A stretch of DNA of 64,000 bases from the NCBI RefSeq assembly GCF_000820045.1, contig NZ_CDBJ01000032.1, positions 1-64,000 of the forward strand. Direction: 5' to 3'. The notes below the pieces were generated by a model. That model saw only the letters and a list, made by a program, of their open reading frames with translations. It was not told where the DNA came from and ran no database searches. Position numbers and translations under genes: made by a program. Below, piece by piece: positions 27,565 through 35,505 of the stretch (position 1 is its first letter; each line of letters opens with the position of its first letter). The DNA comes from Aeromonas rivuli (GTDB lineage Bacteria; Pseudomonadota; Gammaproteobacteria; Enterobacterales; Aeromonadaceae).

Positions 27565-27592
27565 TGGTCATTTGACGGGACATCGCTATAAT
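27565..27592 (+). promoter_or_regulatory. ppa promoter (candidate)
   Basis: A consensus -10 TATAAT (27587-27592) has a modest -35 TGGTCA (27565-27570) 16 bases upstream, 44 bases before the ppa start. Confidence 0.5.
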
Positions 27593-27635
27593 ATCGGCCT
27601 GCAAACTTGACTCGAATATCATTGAAGGAACCCTC

Positions 27636-28166
27636 ATGAGCCTGAACCTGGTACCGGCCGGCAAGAGCCTGCCCGAAGATATCTATGTTGTCATCGAGAT
27701 CCCCCAGAACGCCGATCCGATCAAATACGAAGTCGACAAGGACAGCGGTGCCATCTTCGTTGACCGCTTCATGTCCACCCCCATGTTCTACCCGTGCAAC
27801 TACGGTTACGTGAATGCGACCCTGTCCCTGGATGGGGATCCGGTCGATGTGCTGGTTCCGACTCCTTACCCGCTGCTGGCTGGCTCCGTGATCCGTTGCC
27901 GCCCGGTTGGCGTGCTGAAGATGACCGACGAGTCTGGCGAAGATGCCAAGATTGTTGCCGTACCGCACTCCAAGCTGACCAAGCAGTACGATCACATCAA
28001 GGATGTGAACGACCTGCCCGAGCTGCTGAAAGCCCAGATCCAGCACTTCTTCGAGCGCTACAAAGAGCTGGAAGCCGGTAAATGGGTCAAGGTTGAAGGT
28101 TGGGGCGACAAAGCCGCCGCCGAAGCCGAGATCGTCACCTCTGCCGAGCGTTACGCCGCTCAATAA
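27636..28166 (+). CDS. ppa: Ppa, inorganic pyrophosphatase
   Basis: Family I soluble pyrophosphatase that hydrolyses PPi and drives biosynthetic reactions forward. The 176-residue protein contains the signature DGDPVDVLV (three metal-binding Asp) and the KYE...D substrate-site residues. AAGGA precedes the ATG by 7 bases. It is monocistronic with its own promoter and terminator. Confidence 0.98.
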   Translation: MSLNLVPAGKSLPEDIYVVIEIPQNADPIKYEVDKDSGAIFVDRFMSTPMFYPCNYGYVNATLSLDGDPVDVLVPTPYPLLAGSVIRCRPVGVLKMTDESGEDAKIVAVPHSKLTKQYDHIKDVNDLPELLKAQIQHFFERYKELEAGKWVKVEGWGDKAAAEAEIVTSAERYAAQ

Positions 28167-28192
28167 GTCGCGAATCACGCAGCTTATGCACG

Positions 28193-28220
28193 AAAAAGGC
28201 GCCCAGCGGGCGCCTTTTTG
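28193..28220 (+). terminator. Terminator of ppa
   Basis: AAAAAGGCGCCC (28193-28204) and GGGCGCCTTTTT (28208-28219) with loop AGC. It is symmetrical and could also act on the minus strand. Confidence 0.92.
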
Positions 28221-28316
28221 TTTAGTGATATCCGTTCAGCACAACACTGGTGCTATCCGCCTTCATGACGGGGATTGCTCTGGCTGGTCAGTGACCCATC
28301 CCTGTGGCTTGTCGAC

Positions 28317-28652
28317 TCAGGGGGTCTTGCCCCTCTGGCCAGCACCAGCCCCCCTATCTTGAGGATCGCCCTTGATATAGATATCACGCCCGTTCTGGTG
28401 ATAGGCGCGATAGTAGTCATCCCCACAACGATAACCGCCCCCATGCTGGCGAGAGAGTTCACAGTTGACCGGTAACACCTCCAGCCATTTCAGCGCCTCC
28501 TGATAGCGCAACCACTCCTGCCACTCGTGCTCCCGAGCCAGCTGATCGCGCAGAGCAAACGCATCTATCTTCTCATCGCCCTTGGTGATGATTATCTGAC
28601 CGGCCCAGAGCGGCAGGCTGCACAACCATAACAATCCCCATAATCGGCTCAT
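28317..28652 (-). CDS. Small exported protein, unknown function
   Basis: A 111-residue protein with a signal peptide (about 1-17, ending LWA). The mature part is charged, with a helical middle (about 30-60), two cysteines (NCEL and YRCGDD) that could form a disulfide, and a Gly-rich tail. I do not recognise a family. It is divergent from the gene at 28802, with an AT-rich 149-base gap between them. Confidence 0.6.
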   Translation of the reverse strand: MSRLWGLLWLCSLPLWAGQIIITKGDEKIDAFALRDQLAREHEWQEWLRYQEALKWLEVLPVNCELSRQHGGGYRCGDDYYRAYHQNGRDIYIKGDPQDRGAGAGQRGKTP

Positions 28653-28801
28653 GACAGTTTCCCTTGTGACTTATTTTCGCAATTAAATTTAAAACTCAAT
28701 CAAACTGTTAGCAAAAGTTCATCTTAAAACTTCCCCGAACATAGCTCAAAAACGTATCAAGTCACCTAGTTGTTAATCAGGGTCAACCGACGGGGTGCAT
28801 C

Positions 28802-29683
28802 ATGATGAAATCCATACCAAAGCTGGTACCTTGCATGATGCTGGCTGGCTCCTTGCACGCGGGAGAGGTCAAACTCGACTGGCAGTGGCAATCCGCCGAC
28901 GGCAAGCAGCAACATTTCCAGCTGCAAACCGATGACAAGGCCCTGGCAAAGAGCCAGCACGAGATGGTGCTGCTCGATGCTTCCCTCAATCATCCGATAG
29001 AGACGCTGTACGCCTATATCAGCCCCAGGCTCTACAACAGCCTCAGCCAGATCAACCAAAATAGCCCCGACACGGCCACCAAGTTCCTCAGCCTGGAACA
29101 GGCCTTCACAACCCGGGATAACAGCCCTGAATCGCGGGAATTCTGGCAAGCTTATGAACAATATCAGGAAGATGCCTTCGAGAAGATGATGGTGCTGCCC
29201 TGTGTCCATCCCGCCAACATCAAACTGCCCTGTGTGAGGCCCAATTACTCCCAGCTGTTTTACCATTTCAAGGATTCGCTCAAGCCCCTGGCGAATCAGT
29301 TTGCCGCACCGGAACTTGCCGCCTCAGTCAGACTCATTCAGGAGTGGCTCAACGTTATCCCCAGCCCATCAGAGCAGATGGATCACTTCAATCCTCCCCT
29401 GCAGGCACTCAAGGGCAACCAGGCCGACAGCGATGAGAAGGCGCTGTTGATGGCCAGCCTGCTCACCGAGTTGGCCCCTCAATTCATGCTCAGCATCATC
29501 TATCCCGATACCAGCATCGGCAGCGTCTCCCCCGCGTGGCTCGCCATCACGGCAGACAGTGGCCTGCCGGGGGATGTGGTGGTCATCAACAACCAGAAAC
29601 ATGTGCTGCTCACCGGCTCCCCCATGATGGTGCAGCAGATGGCGATGGCACGTATTCCACTCGTCAGCGAACCACTCTACTGA
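28802..29683 (+). CDS. Exported protein, unknown function
   Basis: A 293-residue protein with a short signal peptide (about 1-20, ending LHA). No domain is recognised. Two cysteines in LPCVHPANIKLPCVRPNY are close together and may be disulfide-bonded. The C-terminal third has hydrophobic strands ending in MMVQQMAMARIPL. ATG ATG occurs at the start with GGGG 6 bases before the first. Base composition is like the neighbours. There is no evidence that it belongs to the zinc operon downstream. Confidence 0.65.
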   Translation: MMKSIPKLVPCMMLAGSLHAGEVKLDWQWQSADGKQQHFQLQTDDKALAKSQHEMVLLDASLNHPIETLYAYISPRLYNSLSQINQNSPDTATKFLSLEQAFTTRDNSPESREFWQAYEQYQEDAFEKMMVLPCVHPANIKLPCVRPNYSQLFYHFKDSLKPLANQFAAPELAASVRLIQEWLNVIPSPSEQMDHFNPPLQALKGNQADSDEKALLMASLLTELAPQFMLSIIYPDTSIGSVSPAWLAITADSGLPGDVVVINNQKHVLLTGSPMMVQQMAMARIPLVSEPLY

Positions 29684-29837
29684 GCAAGAGATCCAACCAG
29701 TCTGGATGAATCCCGCCGCTATCATGACTCTGGTGCGTCCTAAGGGCTCACAGCGCTAACTCTTCGATTATTTAACACTTTTTAAACAGATCCGATCAGT
29801 TTAGGATGAGGAGAACCCATTTCCTCAGCCATAAAAT

Positions 29838-29852
29838 CGTTATAACATAACA
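29838..29852. promoter_or_regulatory. Zur-like box upstream of ytfJ
   Basis: CGTTATAACATAACA is a near-palindrome that differs by two bases from the core of the gammaproteobacterial Zur box (TGTTATAATATAACA). It lies 16 bases before the ytfJ start and just before its AAAGGAG, at the head of a gene set containing a His-rich DUF2796 protein. Zinc-dependent repression is the natural reading. Confidence 0.6.
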
Positions 29853-29868
29853 AAGGAGTGTCATCCGG

Positions 29869-30411
29869 ATGAAACATCTCGTGCTTACTCTGGCGCTGCT
29901 GCCGACCCTGGCCCTGGCTCATAACCTCAAAGAGGCGACCCCAGTCCCTCTGGTGCAGATCGCCGAGCAGGGTGAACTGCTGGTCAGCGGCCAGGACATC
30001 GTCTATCGGCCCTGGCAGAGCAAACAGCTGGCCGGCAAGGTGTTCCTGATCCAGCACATCGCGGGTCGTTCCAGCGCCAAGGAGCTGAACGCCCCCATGA
30101 TAGAGGCAATCAAGAAGGCCAGACTGCCCCATGACAGCTACCAGACAGTGACCATCATCAATAGCAATGATGCCATCTGGGGCACCTCCGGCTTTGTGAA
30201 GAGCAGTGCCGAGGATAGCAAGAAGGAGTTCCCCTGGTCAGCCATGGTGCTGGACAGCAAGGGCATGGCTCGCAACGCCTGGGAGCTGACACCGGAGAGC
30301 TCAGCCATCGTGCTGCTGGATAAAGAGGGCAAGGTGCTGTTTGCCAAAGATGGCCAGCTCACTGCTAATGAGATCACCACAGTGATGGAGCTTATCAAGT
30401 CCCATCTCTGA
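29869..30411 (+). CDS. ytfJ: YtfJ family periplasmic thioredoxin-fold protein
   Basis: A 180-residue protein with a signal peptide (about 1-17, ending LALA). The mature part matches E. coli YtfJ (LIQHIAGRSSAKELN, IEAIKKAKLPHDxYQT-like and DAIWGTSGFVKSS). The fold is thioredoxin-like but there is no CxxC. Its biochemical role is unknown. The Zur-like box just upstream suggests zinc-responsive expression together with the genes that follow. Confidence 0.9.
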   Translation: MKHLVLTLALLPTLALAHNLKEATPVPLVQIAEQGELLVSGQDIVYRPWQSKQLAGKVFLIQHIAGRSSAKELNAPMIEAIKKARLPHDSYQTVTIINSNDAIWGTSGFVKSSAEDSKKEFPWSAMVLDSKGMARNAWELTPESSAIVLLDKEGKVLFAKDGQLTANEITTVMELIKSHL

Positions 30412-30418
30412 ATCAGAC

Positions 30419-30437
30419 GGGGCCCCTTGGGCCCCTT
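30419..30437 (+). terminator. Weak or partial terminator after ytfJ
   Basis: GGGGCCC (30419-30425) and GGGCCCC (30429-30435) with loop CTT, followed only by TTAT. It may attenuate rather than stop transcription into the downstream zinc genes. Confidence 0.5.
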
Positions 30438-30448
30438 ATCAAGGGTTT

Positions 30449-30733
30449 ATGGGTCGCGTTACCATTAGAGTCTGGATACTGCTGTTTAGCTGGTTGTGGC
30501 TACAACCCGCCCTCGCCCAGCACCCGCTCGAAGCCGACCTGCCGAATCACAGTCACCACTGCCTGATCTGCGCCCTGCACCTGGATGGCAAACTTGCCAT
30601 ACCCGCCAGCCCGCTCGCACTCATCCCATCGCCCCCTGGCACCGAGTACACTCCCCTTCCCATCCTCAACCCCAGCCTGCCATCGGCACCAACCCAGCCC
30701 ATTCGCGGCCCACCCTCATCCTTTTTCTGTTAA
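30449..30733 (+). CDS. Small exported His/Cys protein of the zinc operon
   Basis: A 94-residue protein with a signal peptide (about 1-23, ending ALA). A short potential metal-binding cluster HSHHCLICALH follows, then a long proline-rich tail. AAGGG lies 4 bases before the ATG. The position between ytfJ and the zrgA-like gene, together with the His/Cys cluster, suggests a zinc-related role, but no characterised homologue is recognised. Confidence 0.6.
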   Translation: MGRVTIRVWILLFSWLWLQPALAQHPLEADLPNHSHHCLICALHLDGKLAIPASPLALIPSPPGTEYTPLPILNPSLPSAPTQPIRGPPSSFFC

Positions 30734-30772
30734 GCCATAACCCTCTTATCTTATTGTTTTAAAGGATGAATA

Positions 30773-31399
30773 ATGAAAGCTGTAACTTTGTTGCTGGCGC
30801 TGGCCACCTTTGGCGCCCAGGCCAATCACGAACATGAAGAGAGCCACAGCCATGGCGCCCATGAACATGGCCATGGCCTGCTCAATTTTGTCGTCGATGG
30901 CAATCAGCTGATGATTGAGCTGCAAGCCCCGGCCGCCGACCTGGTCGGTTTTGAGCACGCCGCCACCACGGCCGAGGAGAAGGCGCAATATGCCAAGGCC
31001 CTCGCCCAGCTCAAGCAGCCGGAGACCCTGTTTGGCATAGCCCCGGCCGCCGCGTGCCAGTTGGCGCATCAGGAGATCAAGGCCCCCCAACCGGAAGAGG
31101 ATCATGAAGGGCATGACCATGACGCCGCCCACGACGAGGATCATGCAAACCACGACCATGATGCAGACCACGAAGAGCATGAAGGTCACGACCATGACGC
31201 CGCTCATAAGCACGATGGCCATGCCGATCTCGGCGCCATCTATACCTACAACTGCACGGCCCCGGCTCGACTCAATGGCCTGACTGCCAAGCTGTTCTCG
31301 GTATATCCCAGCCTCAGCAAGCTGACGGTGCAGGGCATCTTGCCCAGCGGCCAGACCGCCGCCGAGCTGACTCCTACCGCCAACACAGTGAACTGGTGA
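30773..31399 (+). CDS. zrgA: ZrgA-like His-rich periplasmic protein (DUF2796)
   Basis: A 208-residue exported protein of the DUF2796 family. A signal peptide (about 1-17) is followed by a His-rich stretch (HEHEESHSHGAHEHGHG, 19-35). After a beta-rich domain comes a second long His/Asp/Glu stretch at about 107-150, and a C-terminal domain. In V. cholerae the DUF2796 protein ZrgA belongs to a zinc-regulated, zinc-uptake ABC system; the gene order here fits. The His clusters should bind zinc in the periplasm. AGGA lies 7 bases upstream of the ATG. Confidence 0.82.
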   Translation: MKAVTLLLALATFGAQANHEHEESHSHGAHEHGHGLLNFVVDGNQLMIELQAPAADLVGFEHAATTAEEKAQYAKALAQLKQPETLFGIAPAAACQLAHQEIKAPQPEEDHEGHDHDAAHDEDHANHDHDADHEEHEGHDHDAAHKHDGHADLGAIYTYNCTAPARLNGLTAKLFSVYPSLSKLTVQGILPSGQTAAELTPTANTVNW

Positions 31400-31403
31400 T
31401 CCC

Positions 31404-32093
31404 ATGACGACTGCCGTGGTTGAGATCAAAGATCTCGCATTCGCCTGGCCGGGTCAGGATGCCGTACTCGAACTGCCCTCTCTACGGATAGAACAGGGGG
31501 AGCGTGTCTTCATCAAGGGCCCCTCAGGTTCGGGAAAATCGACCCTGCTTGGCCTGCTGGCGGGGATCCAGATAGCCAACCAGGGCAGACTCGAGGTGCT
31601 GGGCCAGCCATTGGCCCAGCTCTCAGGTCGGGCGCGGGATCGCTTCCGCGCCGACCATTTGGGTTATATCTTCCAACAATTCAATTTGTTGCCTTTTTTG
31701 AGCGTGCTGGACAATGTCACCACAGCACTCACTTTCTCGCCACAGAAGCGCGCCAGACTCCAGGGTTCGCCCGAACAAGAGGCGCGTCGCCTGCTCGGTG
31801 AACTGCAACTGCCCGGCGATGCCCTGACGCGACCTGTCCATGCCCTGAGCATCGGCCAGCAGCAGCGGGTTGCCGCCGCTCGCGCCCTGATCGGCTCACC
31901 CCAGCTGGTGATCGCCGACGAACCCACCTCGGCGCTCGATACCGACAACAGGGCCGCCTTCATCCGCCTGTTATTCGAGGAGTGCGACAAGCAGGGCAGC
32001 ACCCTCATCTTCGTCAGTCACGATCCCCATCTCGAACCCCTGTTTCCCCGAGTGGAAGATCTGCATCAGCTCAATCGGAGGGCCTCATGCTAA
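31404..32093 (+). CDS. ABC transporter ATPase of the zinc operon
   Basis: A 229-residue ATPase of the LolD/MacB type: Walker A GPSGSGKST (about 39-47), a Q-loop in IFQQFNLLPF, signature LSIGQQQRV (Ile replaces the usual Gly), Walker B LVIADEPTSALD, and switch His in FVSHD. It follows the zrgA-like gene by four bases and overlaps the permease gene by seven, so the three are one translational unit. The zinc role is inferred from V. cholerae Zrg genes. Confidence 0.88.
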   Translation: MTTAVVEIKDLAFAWPGQDAVLELPSLRIEQGERVFIKGPSGSGKSTLLGLLAGIQIANQGRLEVLGQPLAQLSGRARDRFRADHLGYIFQQFNLLPFLSVLDNVTTALTFSPQKRARLQGSPEQEARRLLGELQLPGDALTRPVHALSIGQQQRVAAARALIGSPQLVIADEPTSALDTDNRAAFIRLLFEECDKQGSTLIFVSHDPHLEPLFPRVEDLHQLNRRASC

Positions 32094-33334
32094 AACTTGC
32101 CCTGCAAAGTCTCTGGGCCCGGCGGCTGACTGCCGGTCTCACCCTGCTGGCGGTCGCCATCAGCGTCACCCTGCTGCTTGGCGTGGAACGGGTGCGGATG
32201 CAGGCTCGCGAGAGCTTCGCCAATACCGTTTCGGGCACGGATCTCATCGTCGGCGCCCGCTCCGGCCAGGTTAACCTGCTGCTCTACTCGGTATTTCGGA
32301 TCGGCAATCCCACCAATAATGTCGGCTGGGACTCCTACCAGGCCATCAAGGACAGGCCCGGCATCGCCTGGACCATCCCCCTCTCCCTCGGCGACTCCCA
32401 CAAGGGGTTCCGGGTATTGGGCACCAATGGCGACTACTTTAAGCACCTCAAATACGGTCGCCAGCAAGCCCTGGTGATGCGGGAGGGGCGCCCCTTCCAG
32501 ACTCCGTTCGAGGCCGTGCTCGGCGCCCAGGTGGCGGCCAAACTCGGCTACCACCTGGGCCAGTCCATCGTCATCGCCCATGGCGCCGGCAATACCTCGT
32601 TCAGCCAGCATGACAACCTGCCCTTCACCGTCGTGGGCATACTGGCGCCGACGGGTACCCCCATCGATCGCACCGTGCATGTGCCGCTGGCGGGCATAGA
32701 GGCGATCCATCTGGGCTGGGACACGGGTCGTCACAGCAAGAATGTCACCGCCGATCAGGCGCTGGAGCAGGATCTCACCCCCAAGACCATCACCGCCTTC
32801 ATGGTGGGGCTGAGCAACCGCATCCTGGCATTCCAGCTGCAGCGCGCCATCAACACCTACCCGAGCGAGCCGCTGATGGCGATCCTGCCTGGGGCAGCCC
32901 TGCAGGAGCTGTGGGCCATGATGAGCGTGGCCGAGACGGCGCTCTCCGTCATCGCCGCCTTCGTGGTGGTTGCCGGGCTCATCGGCATGCTCACTACCTT
33001 GCTGGCCGGGCTCAACGAACGGCGCCGCGAGCTCGCCATACTGAGATCCCTTGGCGCAGGCCCGGGGCACCTGTTTACCCTGCTGACCATGGAGGCCATG
33101 GCCCTGACCAGCTTAGGGATAGTGCTTGGCGTCGCCGCCCTCTATCTGGGCCAGGGGCTTGCCTCGCCCTGGCTGCTCAGCCACTATGGCCTGCAACTTG
33201 GCCTGGCACTGCCAAGCGCCTATGAGTGGCAACTACTGGGGCTGGTCTGGCTGGCGGGGGTGGTCATAGGCCTGCTGCCTGCCGCCCGTGCCTATCGCTA
33301 CAGCCTGAGCGACGGCATGAGCATCCGCGTGTGA
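32087..33334 (+). CDS. FtsX-type ABC permease of the zinc operon
   Basis: A 415-residue protein of the FtsX/MacB/LolC fold: one helix at about 18-36, a periplasmic MacB-PCD-like domain (about 40-270), then three helices (about 285-310, 335-360, 375-400). The ATG at 32087 has GGAGGG 5 bases upstream and overlaps the ATPase stop; the frame itself is open to 31982. FtsX-type permeases more often drive export or mechanotransmission than uptake, so its mode in zinc metabolism is uncertain. Confidence 0.88.
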   Translation: MLKLALQSLWARRLTAGLTLLAVAISVTLLLGVERVRMQARESFANTVSGTDLIVGARSGQVNLLLYSVFRIGNPTNNVGWDSYQAIKDRPGIAWTIPLSLGDSHKGFRVLGTNGDYFKHLKYGRQQALVMREGRPFQTPFEAVLGAQVAAKLGYHLGQSIVIAHGAGNTSFSQHDNLPFTVVGILAPTGTPIDRTVHVPLAGIEAIHLGWDTGRHSKNVTADQALEQDLTPKTITAFMVGLSNRILAFQLQRAINTYPSEPLMAILPGAALQELWAMMSVAETALSVIAAFVVVAGLIGMLTTLLAGLNERRRELAILRSLGAGPGHLFTLLTMEAMALTSLGIVLGVAALYLGQGLASPWLLSHYGLQLGLALPSAYEWQLLGLVWLAGVVIGLLPAARAYRYSLSDGMSIRV

Positions 33335-33354
33335 AGAATCGAGAAGGACAGAAG

Positions 33355-33831
33355 ATGATGTTGAGACTCATGGTCATGTTGGCAAGCCTGCTGGTGTTGC
33401 CAGCCCAGGCCGCCGAACCATTCAAGACCCTGGATTGGGATGCCCTGCTGCCGCCGGGCCAAAGCGTGCTGCCGCCCCCGCCAGTGCCTCACGATGGCGA
33501 CATGAGCTCGGTGCCGCAGCCTGTCGGGGAGGTCAACCAGGCACTGGACGGCCAGGAGATCCGCCTGCCCGGCTTCGTGGTGCCACTGGAAGGGGATGCC
33601 AAGAAGGTCACCGCCTTCCTGCTGGTGCCCTATTTTGGCGCCTGTATTCATGTGCCGCCCCCGCCCACCAACCAGGTGGTCTATGTCAGCTATCCCAAAG
33701 GCGCCCCCGTGGATGACCTCTGGGATGCAATCTGGGTCAAGGGCAAGATCAAGACGGTGAGCACCAGCCAGGATATGGCCAACACCGGCTACAGCATGGA
33801 GGCGGTCGAGGTTGCCGTCTACGAGGAGTAA
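33355..33831 (+). CDS. DUF3299 periplasmic protein
   Basis: A 158-residue exported protein (signal peptide about 1-20, ending AQA) of the DUF3299 family. The conserved core is EIRLPGFVVPLEGD, then FLLVPYFGACIHVPPPPTNQVVYV, with a single Cys-Ile-His unit that could bind metal. It follows the permease by 20 bases with AAGGA before the ATG. It is the last gene of the putative zinc operon, as in Vibrio. Function is unknown. Confidence 0.85.
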   Translation: MMLRLMVMLASLLVLPAQAAEPFKTLDWDALLPPGQSVLPPPPVPHDGDMSSVPQPVGEVNQALDGQEIRLPGFVVPLEGDAKKVTAFLLVPYFGACIHVPPPPTNQVVYVSYPKGAPVDDLWDAIWVKGKIKTVSTSQDMANTGYSMEAVEVAVYEE

Positions 33832-33899
33832 TCCAGGGAATATGCTGTCGAGACGGATCTGAATCCTCGACCATCACCATCAACCAATAGTCACCAACG

Positions 33900-33921
33900 C
33901 GGCCCCTCCGGGGCCGTTTTG
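33900..33921 (+). terminator. Terminator of the zinc operon
   Basis: CGGCCCC (33900-33906) and GGGGCCG (33910-33916), loop TCC, then TTTT. Confidence 0.85.
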
Positions 33922-34013
33922 CTAACTGAGTCCCAACCTGTCGCACGGGGGTATTACCGGTCGGGGCAACTAGAGTAACATCTGACCCCAGTCCCCCTGT
34001 GCATGGAGCCGCC

Positions 34014-34865
34014 ATGGCCGATCTGCCCCCACCCAAGAAAGAGAGTGCCATCCTCAGCAGCCAGGAGCAGACCCTGCGCCTGGCCCGCAGCCGGGGCATA
34101 GACGGCATGCTGACCCGCAACACAGACAGCACCTTCGAGCAGAGGGCCAGTTTTCGCCAACTCGCGGATCAGGCGGCTCGCCAGCGCAATCTGGAAGCCA
34201 TCATGGTGATGGCGTCACGCCACTGCGAAGAAACCGCCGCCGGCGGCGAGATGGACAGCGACTGGCTGACCCGTTTCCTGCAACTGGCCGAGGACATCAG
34301 CATGGTGCCCATGCAGCAGTTGTGGGGCCGCATCTTCGCCATCGAGGTCGCCACACCGGGCCGCTTTTCAATACGTGCCCTGGCCACCCTCAAGGAGATG
34401 ACCCAGCGCGAGGCCATGCTGTTTCAGCGAGTCTGCGCGCTCTCCTGCCACTATGCGGGCAGCGATGAGCAGCGTCTGCTGCTGGGCCTTCACAAGGGCG
34501 CCAGCCTGCTCACCCGCGCCAAGGTGACCCGCCTTGGCCTTGGCAAATACCGGCTCCCCTATGGCGCCCTGTTGCAGCTCTTTGAACTCGGCCTGTTGCA
34601 CAGGGGGGAGCTGGAATCCGGCCCCCTGCCCGCCGACGGGGTGGAACTGGCGTTTGGCAACCAGCAGTGGCGCCTGCAACGTAAGCAGGCCAACATCACC
34701 CTGCTCTACTACCGCCTGACGCCTGTGGGCAATGAACTGGCCCAGCTGCTGACGGAAGCGCCGCTTGAGGAGTACCTGCAAGATCTGAAAACCGTGCTCG
34801 GTCAGGGGCTCACCATGGAGGTGAGCGTCACCACAGCCCCGACCCAGGAAAACGAAGGGGTCTGA
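34014..34865 (+). CDS. TIGR03899 family protein
   Basis: A 283-residue cytoplasmic protein of the TIGR03899/DUF2806 type, mostly helical, with a central conserved block WLTRFLQLAEDIS...LWGRIFAIEVATPGRFS (about 81-118). No biochemical role is known to me. The ATG at 34014 has GGAG six bases upstream; the frame is open to 33999. It stands alone between the zinc operon terminator and the repeat-flanked island. Confidence 0.75.
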   Translation: MADLPPPKKESAILSSQEQTLRLARSRGIDGMLTRNTDSTFEQRASFRQLADQAARQRNLEAIMVMASRHCEETAAGGEMDSDWLTRFLQLAEDISMVPMQQLWGRIFAIEVATPGRFSIRALATLKEMTQREAMLFQRVCALSCHYAGSDEQRLLLGLHKGASLLTRAKVTRLGLGKYRLPYGALLQLFELGLLHRGELESGPLPADGVELAFGNQQWRLQRKQANITLLYYRLTPVGNELAQLLTEAPLEEYLQDLKTVLGQGLTMEVSVTTAPTQENEGV

Positions 34866-35020
34866 TGGCCCCTTCTTAAGAGCTCGACCAAGCGCCTCGC
34901 CGCTTGCTGTGGCTGCGCTCAACATGGCGACGGCCCCGATGTCACCTCCCTGATTTCCCCCTGCTCTGATGCACGTTCAGTGTTGAGATGCCCCATCACC
35001 ACCCCGTTATGGATTACTTT
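34866..35020. other. Intergenic stretch before repeat A
   Basis: GC-rich, no ORF with a ribosome-binding site and no strong hairpin. It leads directly into repeat A copy 1 at 35021. Confidence 0.5.
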
Positions 35021-35184
35021 CTTGATCTTGCTCAGAAAGCTATCACCTCCTGCTTCCCTAACCAGCTCCGTTCGGTAACATGACCATCAGAGCCCCCTCT
35101 CGTCGGAGTCAACCATGAACCAGACCAGAGCCACACCACAGGGAAAGAGCAGCAAACTGGAGGCTGGAATTCAGGGGCGGTAGC
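35021..35184 (+). repeat. Dispersed repeat A, copy 1
   Basis: About 164 bases related to 50747-50913. Shared blocks are TTGATCxxGCxCAGAAA, ATCACC, CGTCGGAGTCAxCCATGA, and a well conserved 3' end (AGCAGC, CTGGA, GCTG, ATTCAGGGGCGGTAGC). Similarity stops after GGCGGTAGC. It sits on the left of the NACHT gene. Terminal inverted repeats and target-site duplications are not visible, so its type is unknown. Confidence 0.75.
35115..35183 (+). CDS. 22-codon ORF within repeat A copy 1
   Basis: ATG with GGAG six bases upstream and stop TAG at the repeat end. The product ends SSKLEAGIQGR. Copy 2 (50844-50912) has an ORF of the same length ending SSTLEADIQGR. The first eleven codons differ strongly while the last eleven are conserved, so the conserved part may be a DNA or RNA signal rather than a peptide. 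Confidence 0.35.
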   Translation: MNQTRATPQGKSSKLEAGIQGR

Positions 35185-35505
35185 GTGTTTCTTGCCGGTT
35201 GGTTCACAGCGCAGCGACGCCCAACAGACGAGCATGATCACGTCAACCAGAGCAGGATAAAGATGGATTGGGCCGAGCGATAAACACATTTTCCCATACA
35301 TTTCGCGGTAAACCTTGGACTTCACTTCGTTCAGCACCGACCTACGATGTTTAGCCCAACATACGAGATAAATTTTCTTATATGGAGTACGGTATTAACT
35401 ACTTAGCACACCCTCCATATGATGACTTAAATAGAAAACATTATTTTTCATTACATCACATATCATATTTATCTGAATTTTATCCTTAGCAACCCTTGGG
35501 GTACC
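35185..35505. other. Gap between repeat A and the NACHT gene
   Basis: The first half is GC-balanced, the second strongly AT-rich, so the composition boundary of the island lies near 35340. It holds two direct 14-base copies of GCCCAACAxACGAG (35219-35232, 35354-35367) and an inverted repeat ATATGGAG (35380-35387) / CTCCATAT (35413-35420). No gene is recognised. Confidence 0.5.

Noticed and set aside
30773-31399. Short direct repeats in the zrgA-like gene taken as a CRISPR or satellite
   Set aside because: They are codon repeats encoding His/Asp/Glu-rich metal-binding stretches, not spaced identical repeats.
35032-35337. 101-codon minus-strand ORF across repeat A
   Set aside because: No ribosome-binding site; the similarity to a minus-strand frame at 50644-50937 is explained by repeat A itself.
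35185-35370. attC-like integron site suggested by GCCCAAC motifs
   Set aside because: Both GCCCAAC copies are direct, not paired with a GTTRRRY end at the right distance, and no integrase is visible.
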